Below, piece by piece: positions 16,394 through 24,876 of a DNA stretch of 64,000 nt (position 1 is the stretch's first letter; every line of letters starts with the position of its first letter). The stretch covers positions 100,691-164,690 of the forward strand of contig CAYVVS010000001.1 of NCBI GenBank assembly GCA_964454845.1. The letters run 5' to 3'. Source of the stretch: GCA-016700035 sp964454845 (GTDB taxonomy: Bacteria > Patescibacteriota > Saccharimonadia > CAILAD01 > GCA-016700035). Position numbers and translations under genes: made by a program. Under the pieces are notes generated by a model. The model did no database searches and was not told where the DNA came from. It saw nothing but the letters and a program-made list of their open reading frames with translations.

Positions 16394-17768
16394 AAAAACA
16401 ATTGTAGTTTCTCTGGCGATATTTGGGTTGTTTTTAGTTATCACTCAGCCCTTGTATAAGCTTCTTGTCCCTACAGAACAGCTTCAGTTGCAAAATAGAC
16501 CAGCTTATCAGCTCTACTCGGCGCTAACACAGGCTGATCATCCTACTCGAACTCTCCTGGTGTTTGCAAATCATGCAGAACAACGCATTGGTGGTGGGTT
16601 TGTAGGAAGTGTCGGAGTTCTCGAGGGGGTAAATGGTTCGCTTAAGCTCGAATCGGTGCGGAGTGTGTACTACTATGATCACCGCACAGAAGAGAAAGGG
16701 CCATTTGTCGAACCACCTGAGTATCTAAAAAACCTTACAGGGAGTTTAGCGGCACGTGACTCACTCATTGCAACTGATAGCGATTCGAATGCTCGGCTAT
16801 TCAGGGATTTATTTGCACGAGAAACAGGTGAGCATATTGATAATGTTGTTATAATTACACCAAAAGTACTTTCCTTAATTCTCTATTACACTGGACCGAT
16901 TGAATTACCTGAGTATTCATTGACGGTTACCCGAGAGAATATTCTATCCACCCTGCAGCAGGAGGTAGAAGCCGGTCAAGATAAGGTCGCCGGTAAAGAC
17001 CCAAAAACTATACTAAAAGTATTGGCTGATAAGATGTTTGAAAAGTTACCTCAGCTAAATACTGTTCAATTAGCTCAATTGGGTGACGACGTTACGGGGT
17101 TGATGCAGACACAGCAGCTCTACGCATATCTAGATGATGGGCGAGTTATGAGGGAGTTGGCAAGTTATCAAGCCCCAGTTGCTAAGCCCGGAGATTCGAA
17201 TGCTTTACAGGTGGCTGCAGCAAATCATGCAGCAAATAAATCCTCACAGGCAATTGCTCAAACTGTAAAATATACACTAAAGATTGCGGGTGATGGGCAA
17301 GCGCGCCTCCTCGTCGAGATAGTCCGTAAACATCAATCGGACTATGCTGGTTTCTACATCGATCCAAAAAGTGGCGGCCAGAATTTCATCGTGGGGGATG
17401 ACTTGAGCTGGCTTCAGATAACAGTGCCGGCTGGTACTGAGGATGTTCTGCCAACGGGGCTGATGCAACAGAAGGATCCTACGGTTTTTGGTGCAGATAT
17501 ACTCACAAAACCTCTAACTACAAGCTCTGTGTCAGAAGAGTTTATCCTGCCGGTGCGCTACGCCATGCTGGATGAGGTGGCGATTGATCAGGCACTTTTA
17601 GCGCAGTTTGGATGGTTTGGGCAGCAGGTAGACTTTCAGGTTGAGTTGCCCGAAGGATATACTTTTGCGAGAGGCTCTGATGGTGTTCAGGGCGCTGGTC
17701 GTACTGCTGGCCGTCAGTTTTTCCAGATTGATGATGAGAAAATGCAGTTTGTATTTGTAAAACAATAA
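16371..17768 (+). CDS. DUF4012-like extracellular membrane-anchored protein
   Basis: A 465-residue protein with one N-terminal membrane segment ('IVVSLAIFGLFLVITQPLY') and a large outside domain. The 'FANHAEQRIGGGFVGSVGVL' region resembles the DUF4012 'NNAElRptGGFiGSy' motif. The GTG start at 16371 lies inside the upstream GT4 gene. In Gram-positive and CPR genomes such proteins often accompany polysaccharide genes, possibly in attaching glycans to the wall; this role is inference. A terminator follows directly. Confidence 0.75.
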   Translation: MQVRIIHRKTIVVSLAIFGLFLVITQPLYKLLVPTEQLQLQNRPAYQLYSALTQADHPTRTLLVFANHAEQRIGGGFVGSVGVLEGVNGSLKLESVRSVYYYDHRTEEKGPFVEPPEYLKNLTGSLAARDSLIATDSDSNARLFRDLFARETGEHIDNVVIITPKVLSLILYYTGPIELPEYSLTVTRENILSTLQQEVEAGQDKVAGKDPKTILKVLADKMFEKLPQLNTVQLAQLGDDVTGLMQTQQLYAYLDDGRVMRELASYQAPVAKPGDSNALQVAAANHAANKSSQAIAQTVKYTLKIAGDGQARLLVEIVRKHQSDYAGFYIDPKSGGQNFIVGDDLSWLQITVPAGTEDVLPTGLMQQKDPTVFGADILTKPLTTSSVSEEFILPVRYAMLDEVAIDQALLAQFGWFGQQVDFQVELPEGYTFARGSDGVQGAGRTAGRQFFQIDDEKMQFVFVKQ

Positions 17769-17795
17769 CGACCCTTGCATGAGGGCCGTTATTGT
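17762..17795. terminator. Hairpin terminator between convergent genes
   Basis: ACAATAACG and CCCT pair with AGGG and CGTTATTGT to form a nearly continuous stem of about 13 bp, with a short loop. It begins within the last codons of the DUF4012 gene and precedes the rplT stop on the opposite strand. Confidence 0.65.
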
Positions 17796-17810
17796 ACGGT
17801 TTTGCTGATT

Positions 17811-18161
17811 CTATTTAGATTGAGTCGAAGCTTTTACAACTGCCGAGAACGCCTGTGGTTCACGAGCTGCAATTTCTGCAAGCATCTTGCGATTGAGAGA
17901 AATATTAGCTTTTCCAAGGTCGGCAATAAGTTGAGAATAGGTAGTGCCTTCCTGGCGCGCAGCTGCATTTATGCGGGCAATCCAGAGCGAACGGAAGTCG
18001 CGCTTTTTATTGCGGCGGTCACGGTAAGCGTAGCTCAGTGACTTAAGTACAGCTTCATGAGCCTTGCGGTAGGAAGCACGACGGGTGTGCCCCATTCCTT
18101 TGGTCATCTTGAGGATTTTTTTGTGCCGACGGCGGGCGGTAACTGAGCGTTTGACGCGCAT
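17811..18161 (-). CDS. rplT: 50S ribosomal protein L20
   Basis: A 116-residue basic protein with the L20 signature 'KGMGHTRRASYRKAHEAV' and 'DRRNKKRDFRSLWIARINAA'. It ends the infC-rpmI-rplT operon; its start codon overlaps the rpmI stop by one base. In many bacteria L20 autoregulates this operon, but no leader structure was identified here. Confidence 0.97.
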   Translation of the reverse strand: MRVKRSVTARRRHKKILKMTKGMGHTRRASYRKAHEAVLKSLSYAYRDRRNKKRDFRSLWIARINAAARQEGTTYSQLIADLGKANISLNRKMLAEIAAREPQAFSAVVKASTQSK

Positions 18162-18358
18162 TATTTAGCTCCCAGCATTTTCTTAATTGCTTTTACATTT
18201 GCTGCTTCAACAGCATGCTCTTTCGAGTACATACGCTTACGTGCTCCACTCTTAGCAATTAGCTTGTGGGTGCGATAGGCGCGACGACGAAGTAGAGTAC
18301 CTTTGGCGGTAATCTTAAAACGCTTTGCAGCGGTCTTGCGGGTCTTAACTTTTGGCAT
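18161..18358 (-). CDS. rpmI: 50S ribosomal protein L35
   Basis: A 65-residue protein starting MPKVKTRKTAAKRFKIT with the typical C-terminal 'EAANVKAIKKML' region. It overlaps the infC 3' end by 14 nt and abuts rplT, the conserved order infC-rpmI-rplT. Confidence 0.97.
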   Translation of the reverse strand: MPKVKTRKTAAKRFKITAKGTLLRRRAYRTHKLIAKSGARKRMYSKEHAVEAANVKAIKKMLGAK

Positions 18359-18869
18359 CTTTTTTCCTTGCTAATACTGTCGACATTTCTCGTCCGCTTA
18401 GAGCGATTGGCTGCTCAACGGTAGCTTCGTCCGTAAGCTGCTCTACAAAGCGCTCGAGAACACCACGACCCAGATCAGGGTGGGTGATCTCACGACCACG
18501 AAAGCGTAGGTTAATCCGTACTTTATGGCCTTGATCGAGAAATTTGCGGGCTGCCTTTACCTTAGTTTCGATATCATGTGTATCGGTTTTGAGCCCAAGG
18601 CGCACCTGCTTGATGTCGGCTTGTTTCTGATTGCGTCGGCTTTTTTGCAGGTGTTTATCCTGCTCGTAACGATACTTTCCCCAGTCGATGACGCGAACGA
18701 CGGGTGGAGTTGACTGAGGGGCAACCTCAACTAGGTCGAGGCCAGCGTTTTCGGCTTCCTGGAGAGCTTTCTCGAGGGAGACGACTCCGAGCTGTTCGGA
18801 TTCCGCACCAATCAGACGCACCTCACGGGCTGTTATCTGGCGGTTGATGCGGATGCGCTTCTTATTAAT
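18345..18869 (-). CDS. infC: Translation initiation factor IF-3 (probable AUU start)
   Basis: IF-3 binds the 30S subunit and checks the start codon. The family core is clear: 'RINRQITAREVRLIG' at the N-terminus, then 'DLVEVAPQSTPPVVRVIDWGKYRYEQ' in the N-domain and 'KVRINLRFRGREITHPDLG' in the C-domain. I place the start at ATT (18869-18867), which has AGGAG 10 nt upstream and gives MNKKRIRINRQ, matching the usual IF-3 N-terminus. AUU initiation is the classical autoregulatory start of infC. An in-frame ATG at 18902 would add 11 residues and is the alternative. Confidence 0.93.
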   Translation of the reverse strand: MNKKRIRINRQITAREVRLIGAESEQLGVVSLEKALQEAENAGLDLVEVAPQSTPPVVRVIDWGKYRYEQDKHLQKSRRNQKQADIKQVRLGLKTDTHDIETKVKAARKFLDQGHKVRINLRFRGREITHPDLGRGVLERFVEQLTDEATVEQPIALSGREMSTVLARKKDAKS

Positions 18870-18925
18870 GCTTTCAGTACTCCTGTTCGTTTGTAGCACC
18901 ATGATACCACTGAACTCCGAGAAAA

Positions 18926-19765
18926 TCAATATTTTAGGATGTCGTTTTTCTCGGTTATCATCTTGATTGAGAATTGTGCGGGCTCTATACGGAATTTTTC
19001 CGGTAGATCTTTTGAAAAAGCATCACTCTTGAAGTGGTGGGGAGTGTGAATGTCGATCCTTGAAGCCTGTATGTGAAATACATCTTCTGTGGCTTTTTGA
19101 ACAGTTCTTGTTTTCAATTTTTTCTCCAAGAGGTTTGTGTCTTTACCCTGTAGTTTAGAAGCGTGAACAGTGTGTCTTTTTTCGGCTGTAATTGTAATAA
19201 CATGCTGTTCTCGACTGGTAATATCTTCATGGACACTGATCGTTACGAGTTCGACTGGAGCATCTATGCGAAGTTCGCTGCCATTTGGAGTGTAAACCAG
19301 AAAACGGCTCGGGGCTTCGCTGGGGGCATCATTTTTTATACGTAGTGTATGGGTAAACCAAATTGCTTCAGCGCAGACGAAGGCTTTTTGCTCGGTTATC
19401 TTTCGGGCAGCAATGGCCTGTATAGATCGCTTGAGGCCACGTTCCATGTATGGGGCGATACGCCAAGTGAGGGTGAGTTTTTCTGGGGGCGATATATGAG
19501 CAAAGATCGGCGTCCCGTTTGGGCGGGCGTGCGATAAGCGGCAGGATTCAGAAATAATCGTGTCGAGCCAGGCAAATCCTCCTAGAGCAATGATGGTATC
19601 GGGGCTTTTTGCGATGGCCTGCTCCAGCTTTTGAGAGAGTTCTTTCTTGTTAGATAGTTGGATGATATCGACTTCAAGACGTGCCTCTAGGGCGAGTTTT
19701 TGTAAGAGTTGCACTAATTTTTGTGTGTCAAATGGTAGTCCTGGCTCTATGAACAGACTATTCAT
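18926..19765 (-). CDS. Unrecognised protein, possibly degenerate diacylglycerol-kinase-like
   Basis: A 279-residue protein from ATG 19765, which has AAGGAG 7 nt upstream; a start further up would run into the bactofilin gene. The segment 'DTIIALGGFAWLDTIISES' and the later 'ERGLKRSIQAIAARK' are laid out like the catalytic domain of lipid kinases (DAGK) found in Saccharibacteria, but the GGDGT motif is missing, so kinase activity is doubtful. It overlaps the bactofilin gene by 8 nt and probably belongs to its operon. The assignment is weak. Confidence 0.5.
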   Translation of the reverse strand: MNSLFIEPGLPFDTQKLVQLLQKLALEARLEVDIIQLSNKKELSQKLEQAIAKSPDTIIALGGFAWLDTIISESCRLSHARPNGTPIFAHISPPEKLTLTWRIAPYMERGLKRSIQAIAARKITEQKAFVCAEAIWFTHTLRIKNDAPSEAPSRFLVYTPNGSELRIDAPVELVTISVHEDITSREQHVITITAEKRHTVHASKLQGKDTNLLEKKLKTRTVQKATEDVFHIQASRIDIHTPHHFKSDAFSKDLPEKFRIEPAQFSIKMITEKNDILKY

Positions 19766-20132
19766 GAAGAGACTCCTTCTTGCTATTTGGTTGCTTGATG
19801 CGGGCATCGATTTGCGACCCAGCATCTATGCTAATTCGCGGCGTAAGTAATATACCGCGTATTTTTGCAGACTTTTTTACAACAATAGAGTCTCTCCCGC
19901 TCACTTCTCCATCTACCACTCCCAAAAGTGTGACATTACGTGCTTCGATTGAGCCATTGAGACTACCGTTTTCGCTTATCTCACAAAAGCCGTTTGTGGT
20001 TATTTCGCCGGTGTATTCACCGTCTATAACGATATCTTCTTGTTCCTGAATTTTACCTTCTATTTTGGCGAGCGCAGAGAAATAGAAACCAGCAGTTTGC
20101 CGATAGTCAAACGGCGATCTTTTAGCTGGCAT
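19758..20132 (-). CDS. Bactofilin (polymer-forming cytoskeletal protein)
   Basis: A 124-residue protein with a right-handed beta-helix of short repeats: 'EDIVIDGEYTGEITTNG', 'GSLNGSIEARNVTLLGVV', 'DGEVSGRDSIVVKKSAKIRGI' and so on. Bactofilins form membrane-associated filaments that often position cell-wall enzymes. The start at 20132 (MPAKRSPFDYRQ) overlaps the end of the DUF4446 gene by 11 nt; longer in-frame extensions run through that gene and are not real. Confidence 0.88.
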   Translation of the reverse strand: MPAKRSPFDYRQTAGFYFSALAKIEGKIQEQEDIVIDGEYTGEITTNGFCEISENGSLNGSIEARNVTLLGVVDGEVSGRDSIVVKKSAKIRGILLTPRISIDAGSQIDARIKQPNSKKESLHE

Positions 20133-20616
20133 GTGGTTCGCGTGGATTTTGCTTATTGGCCTTAGTGAGGGCAGCAGCCTCTTCTTCTGATAGGTTATGA
20201 GAGCTGTGGCCATGTTGAATTTGTTTGGCATACACCCGAGTACCGGTTCGGGCGTGGATGCTTGAGAGGACATAGCCATTTCCTCGTGTATCAATAATTG
20301 CTAGACAAAAGCTTTGGTCGCCTCCGGTGTCGTTAAATGGATTAAAACGTACGAAGCCTAGGCGGGTGCCAGCTTTTTCGGCGAGAACAGTAGTTTCTTT
20401 GAGGGAGTGCTGGAGGTGCTCAATATCTTTGGTTTGCTGTTGAATTTGGCCAGCGTATTGATTGAGTGCACGCATCACAGGTTGGGGTTGGGTATTGTTG
20501 AAGAAAATGCCAAATTCTTTCTCAATTTTGAGTAATTTATAGACGAGCCAGCCACAGATGCTAGCTAGCGCCACCACACATACGATCAAAAATATATCCA
20601 ACTCGTTCCCCTTCAA
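20122..20616 (-). CDS. DUF4446 family membrane-anchored protein
   Basis: A 164-residue protein with one N-terminal membrane segment ('IFLIVCVVALASICGWLVY'), a coiled region (residues about 50-80) and the DUF4446 core 'VRFNPFNDTGGDQSFCLAIID' followed by 'RVYAKQIQHGHSSHNLSEEE'. The function of the family is unknown. It heads a minus-strand group with the bactofilin, consistent with a cell-shape or wall role. Confidence 0.85.
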   Translation of the reverse strand: MKGNELDIFLIVCVVALASICGWLVYKLLKIEKEFGIFFNNTQPQPVMRALNQYAGQIQQQTKDIEHLQHSLKETTVLAEKAGTRLGFVRFNPFNDTGGDQSFCLAIIDTRGNGYVLSSIHARTGTRVYAKQIQHGHSSHNLSEEEAAALTKANKQNPREPHAS

Positions 20617-20677
20617 ACTTTATGCTCATTATAGTCCTTCAGGTAAAAGCTTGGCAAGATAAGGAGGAGACCGTAGA

Positions 20678-21037
20678 ATGAAAGAAATAGTGCAGAAGGA
20701 GGCTTGCGTGGCACGCAAAAAACAACATCTACGATATCAGGCTAAAAAAGGCCGAGCACAAACTGCGGCGTCGACAGACGAAGTCTCAGCGCGAGTGGCT
20801 ACGCCTCAAAGTATTGCTGACAAGAAACTTAATAGCGACAAGAAGAATACTACAAAAGTAGATAAGCAAGACTTTACTAAGTTGCCGGAGAGTGAAACTC
20901 AGTTTGTTCGCAAAGAGATAGTTTATATTGCTCTCATCGCACTGATATTGCTTGTTTTTTACTTAGTAATTTTTGTTACATTCCGCTTTACTGGTGTTGA
21001 TGAGTGGCTTAGCGGGCTCATCCAGCTAAAAAACTAG
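20678..21037 (+). CDS. Small basic membrane protein, unrecognised
   Basis: A 119-residue protein. The first about 85 residues are lysine-rich and hydrophilic. A single membrane segment ('YIALIALILLVFYLVIFVTF') lies near the C-terminus, followed by a short tail. ATG 20678 has AGGAGG about 11 nt upstream; a GTG at 20708 is an alternative. Its last 20 nt overlap the convergent comM gene tail to tail. No family is recognised. Confidence 0.72.
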   Translation: MKEIVQKEACVARKKQHLRYQAKKGRAQTAASTDEVSARVATPQSIADKKLNSDKKNTTKVDKQDFTKLPESETQFVRKEIVYIALIALILLVFYLVIFVTFRFTGVDEWLSGLIQLKN

Positions 21038-22565
21038 CTATCTGAGACGAGCTTTTTCGAGCGAGCCCACTCCTAAACTGGAGAGCCTCAGAGAGATGCG
21101 CCGCTTCAATGTTTGGTGATTTTTCTAAATCGGCAATGGTTCTGCCGATTTTTAAGGCACGAGCCGCACCTCTTTGAGATACATGTTGCCCGAGCAGAGC
21201 ATTCTCAAGAAGTTTTTGTGCATCGCTTGTTGCATCGCAAAAAGTAGTGAGCTTTTGAGTGGGGATTTCACTATTCGTAGTTATTCCATGCGCTTTAAAA
21301 CGACTTGCTTGCATGCTTCTAGCGACTCCTACGCGCTCAAGAATGGCTTTAGATGGTAGGGTTTCAGATGTGCTCTCGAATGGACTCGTAATTGAAGGTT
21401 CGGAAATGAAGCAGTGCATGTCAAAGCGATCCAGAAGCGGTCCGGAAATTCTTGCTTGGTAACGATTTATAGTTGCGGCACTACATGTGCAGGCTTGTTT
21501 TATAGACCCGGCGTAACCACATGGGCAAGGGTTCATTGCGGCTATGAGTATGAATTTAGCTGGATAGGTAAGTGCTGTCTGTGCGCGTGAAATATGTACT
21601 TCGCCATCCTCAATTGGCTGACGCAGCGCCTCGAGTACCGATCGACGGAATTCTGGTAGCTCATCCAGGAATAGTACTCCGCGGTGCGCCAATGTTACTT
21701 CTCCGGGCTTTGGAATTTGTCCGCCACCAACGAGCGCAACATCGCTAGCGGTGTGATGGGGTGACCGGATGGGTCTTGATTGGAGATGTTGGGCTCCTGG
21801 ATTATGGATACTGTGTAGGTAGGCTACTTCTGCAAGCTCGTCTGTATTTAGTTCTGGAAGAATTGTGGGAAAAGCGTGAGCTAAGAGAGTTTTGCCACTG
21901 CCAGGCGGTCCAATAAGTAGCACATTGTGGCCACCAGCAGCCGCAATTTCGAGTGCTCGCTTCGGTATCTCCAGTCCTTTGATAGACGAAAAATCAACTG
22001 ATGATGTTTTTTTATCAACATTTTTCTTTGGTTCGGGATGATTTGGACGTGGGTCTTCATCGATAAGCCAGCGATAGAGTTCACGGAGATTTTTAATACG
22101 TACGACAGCAACTTGTGCCTTAATTGAATCTGGAATGGCCGGTGCATCGCAGGCTATAACGAGGGTTTTGCAAGCTATTTGCTGAGCTGAGATAACACTG
22201 GCCGTACTGTCTCGAGCTGGTCTTAGGGATCCATCCAGTGAGAGTTCAGCCGAAAACAGAATATCTTCAGGCTGTGGTGGTATCTGCTTTGATGCGACCA
22301 GGATGCCGACTGCCATTGCGAGCTCAAAGCCAGTACCATGCTTGGCGGTGTCGGCGGGCGCAAGATTAAGAACGATTTTGCGCATTGGAAATTCTAAGCC
22401 GCTATTGCGTATGGCACTTCGCAATCTCTCGCGTGATTCCTCGACACTTTTTGTGGGTAATCCGACAAGTGATATCCCAGGCAAGCCGGCAAAAATATCG
22501 GTTTCAATAGTGATGCGGTGGGGCTGTGCGCCGTAGTGGGTAATGGCATGGGTACGAGCAAGCAT
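21018..22565 (-). CDS. comM: YifB/ComM family Mg-chelatase-like AAA+ ATPase
   Basis: A 515-residue protein with an N-terminal Lon-type S5-like domain, a Walker A 'LIGPPGSGKTLLAHAFP' and Walker B 'GVLFLDELPEF', the zinc-type cluster 'CPCGYAG...CTCS', and a C-terminal Mg-chelatase domain ending 'IADLEKSPNIEAAHLSEALQ'. ComM is a hexameric helicase that promotes branch migration during natural transformation, so DNA uptake and recombination may be possible in this organism. Confidence 0.95.
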   Translation of the reverse strand: MLARTHAITHYGAQPHRITIETDIFAGLPGISLVGLPTKSVEESRERLRSAIRNSGLEFPMRKIVLNLAPADTAKHGTGFELAMAVGILVASKQIPPQPEDILFSAELSLDGSLRPARDSTASVISAQQIACKTLVIACDAPAIPDSIKAQVAVVRIKNLRELYRWLIDEDPRPNHPEPKKNVDKKTSSVDFSSIKGLEIPKRALEIAAAGGHNVLLIGPPGSGKTLLAHAFPTILPELNTDELAEVAYLHSIHNPGAQHLQSRPIRSPHHTASDVALVGGGQIPKPGEVTLAHRGVLFLDELPEFRRSVLEALRQPIEDGEVHISRAQTALTYPAKFILIAAMNPCPCGYAGSIKQACTCSAATINRYQARISGPLLDRFDMHCFISEPSITSPFESTSETLPSKAILERVGVARSMQASRFKAHGITTNSEIPTQKLTTFCDATSDAQKLLENALLGQHVSQRGAARALKIGRTIADLEKSPNIEAAHLSEALQFRSGLARKSSSQIASFLAG

Positions 22566-22629
22566 GGTAGTGTTCCTGGTTAATTACGAACACTATACCG
22601 AACAAAAAATTACACCACAAGCTTGAGGG

Positions 22630-23691
22630 TTATATGCTCGAGCGGTACCACTCGGCAGCCGCCTCTGGCGGGATAGTGTTGATGATAATTCCAGTTGAAA
22701 CTTCCAGGCCACCCCACGGCGAGACAACATTACGCCCCTTAAATTTAAAAGCTAGGCGTTGGTGGCTCACAAGCCCCTCTTCGATTGAGAGGTTAAAGTT
22801 AATGCTGTTGCCGTTAAGTTTTTCGGTAATCTGCTTTACGAGAGGCGCTAAAGAAGCTATTTCGTGGCCTTCAAGATCGCTCATATGGACCTTGCTGAGT
22901 TTGGGGAGAATCCAGGCTTCCATCTGCCATTGGGGTGCGTAGGGGGCAAATGAGATCCAGTCCTGATTTTCGGCGATTATACGCAGGTTTTCGCGTTTTT
23001 CAAAGTGGATAATATCGTCATACGGGTCGCGGGCATTTTCGAGAACAAATTGCTGTATTGTGTGGGCCTCAGCGCGTAAACGTGGAGGTTCAAAGGGGAG
23101 CGCAAAAATTTGTGAATGAGCATGGGCTAGCGAAGCGCCGGCTTCAAAGCCATCATTACGAAAGATGCTCACGTAGCGGATGTGCGGCATGTCGTGCAGG
23201 GCTTGCGATCGAGCTTGATAGGTGAGAAGTACTTTTTCAATCTGCTCCACTGGCAGCTCTCCAAATGCGGTGTTGCGTAGTGGTGTATCAATCACGATTT
23301 CCTGGGCGCCATACGCGTCTGGATTATCAACTGTTAGGGCTGGGAATTTGTTTGCCACCACTTTAACTGCCCAGCCGTCAGTTTTATCGTTTGGTAGAGT
23401 GTAGATTTCTTCTTGCAGATCGAGGCGAGGTGAGCTTGATGTTTCAACGAGCGGGTGATCACTCGCGGCTGCATCGTACGGTCGACCAGCACGTTTAGGT
23501 GCAATAAGCACGTAATAATCGTGAATGTAATCACGGCGCACTTCAGTTTTCATGCCTTCGGTATTGAGATTAAGTCGATTATGATGAGTGTCATCTGGCT
23601 TTTGAGGAACAGAAGACAAAGGGGCACCAGTTTCCTGATGTCCCCCTGAATGTTCTGTATTACTAAATGGTTGCGGTATGAATCCATCCAT
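22630..23691 (-). CDS. Galactose-1-phosphate uridylyltransferase-like protein
   Basis: A 353-residue HIT-superfamily nucleotidyltransferase. Conserved points include 'DYYVLIAPKRAGRPYD' at residue about 62 and the active-site histidines in 'ASLAHAHSQIFALP', the counterpart of the GalT HPHxQ motif. About 46 extra polar residues precede the domain. TATCAT (23704-23699, minus strand) lies 7 nt before the ATG, a leaderless arrangement supporting this start, although an internal ATG at residue 47 would match the domain edge. It may supply UDP-sugars for the glycosyltransferases upstream. Specificity could also be ADP-glucose phosphorylase-like. Confidence 0.82.
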   Translation of the reverse strand: MDGFIPQPFSNTEHSGGHQETGAPLSSVPQKPDDTHHNRLNLNTEGMKTEVRRDYIHDYYVLIAPKRAGRPYDAAASDHPLVETSSSPRLDLQEEIYTLPNDKTDGWAVKVVANKFPALTVDNPDAYGAQEIVIDTPLRNTAFGELPVEQIEKVLLTYQARSQALHDMPHIRYVSIFRNDGFEAGASLAHAHSQIFALPFEPPRLRAEAHTIQQFVLENARDPYDDIIHFEKRENLRIIAENQDWISFAPYAPQWQMEAWILPKLSKVHMSDLEGHEIASLAPLVKQITEKLNGNSINFNLSIEEGLVSHQRLAFKFKGRNVVSPWGGLEVSTGIIINTIPPEAAAEWYRSSI

Positions 23692-23730
23692 TGCTCTTAT
23701 GATACCCGAACCAGAGAAAAAACGTAAGAG

Positions 23731-24876
23731 CTATGATATTCTGCGGTCGAGACGGTGGGCAAGGAATTCAATAATTGAACGGGCAGCTCCCGGGTTACTG
23801 AGAGCTGTAAGCCGGTCTATATAACTATCATAGTCCTTGTATATCTCATTGAGGGCCGTTACGATTTCACTGCTTTTGCGGGCAATATGTCCTAATCTAT
23901 AGCGCTCAACGAGTTCAGCATTACCTTCTTCTTGTCCTGGAATAATTTTGTTTATCACTAGTGGTTTTTTTGCGGCAATACACTCCATAACTGTGGATCC
24001 GCCAGCTTTTGTAATGACGATGTCGCTAGCTTTTATTAATTCCGGCATGTTTTGGGTCCAGCCGATGAGGCAACTGTGGGGGGCTGACCACATGGCGTCG
24101 TTTTGAATTTGCTTGTGCAGTTCTTTGTCTCGACCGGTAATAACAAGCAGGCTGTGGTTAGGATAGTTTGCAAGAATTGCCGAGCTGACACGTCGCACAT
24201 ACGAGGCACGCAGAGCCGAAGCACTGAATAAAATAATGTTTCGTTTTTTTGGCACACCCATATCCGTAAGAATGGTTTTTGCGTCTGAATTATTGGTCAA
24301 AAAACTTTCGTGTACTGGGTAGCCAAGGGCATGAATTTTGTCGTTTTGTACCCCTAAAGTATGTAGGCTAGATGCAGTTGGCTCATTGGAGACAATGTAG
24401 AAATCACTGTCCGGGATAACCCAAGATGAATGTACGGAAATTGAGTCGGTGATAAGTGTTGCAAATTCAACATCCGGGAAATTCTTCTTAGATATCTGCA
24501 AGGCAAGGTATTGCCAAATCGGATAGTTTGAAATAATCAGGTCTGGGTGTTGGGAGGCTAGAATTTTCTTCAGATGACCTTGTCTCAAGGGGTAGCTTAA
24601 GAGATTGGCAAGACGTATAGGGGTATGCGTGATGTCGGTCGAGACGTACATCCATTTGTATAGGGCGGGTAGATGTTTTGTGTTGATCTCATACATTTTC
24701 TTTGAAGTTTTATTGAAAAGTTTGCCGATTTCTTCCGAGAAATCGATAATTTTTACATCAATATTATATTCAGGATGGTTTTGCGCAGCACTTTCTAGAG
24801 CTCGAGCGGTTGCCATATGCCCTTGCCCAAAAGATGAGGACAAGATAAGTATTGTTTTTTTTACACTATTAGCCAT
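23731..24876 (-). CDS. MGDG synthase/UgtP-like processive glycosyltransferase
   Basis: A 381-residue GT28-type enzyme. The N-domain starts 'ILILSSSFGQGHMATARAL', the MGDG-synthase hallmark, and the donor site contains 'ITKAGGSTVMECIAAKKPLV'. Family members add galactose or glucose to diacylglycerol or to glycosyl-diacylglycerol. It overlaps the upstream GT4 gene by 8 nt. With two GT4 genes before it, it likely completes a membrane glycolipid. Confidence 0.87.
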   Translation of the reverse strand: MANSVKKTILILSSSFGQGHMATARALESAAQNHPEYNIDVKIIDFSEEIGKLFNKTSKKMYEINTKHLPALYKWMYVSTDITHTPIRLANLLSYPLRQGHLKKILASQHPDLIISNYPIWQYLALQISKKNFPDVEFATLITDSISVHSSWVIPDSDFYIVSNEPTASSLHTLGVQNDKIHALGYPVHESFLTNNSDAKTILTDMGVPKKRNIILFSASALRASYVRRVSSAILANYPNHSLLVITGRDKELHKQIQNDAMWSAPHSCLIGWTQNMPELIKASDIVITKAGGSTVMECIAAKKPLVINKIIPGQEEGNAELVERYRLGHIARKSSEIVTALNEIYKDYDSYIDRLTALSNPGAARSIIEFLAHRLDRRIS

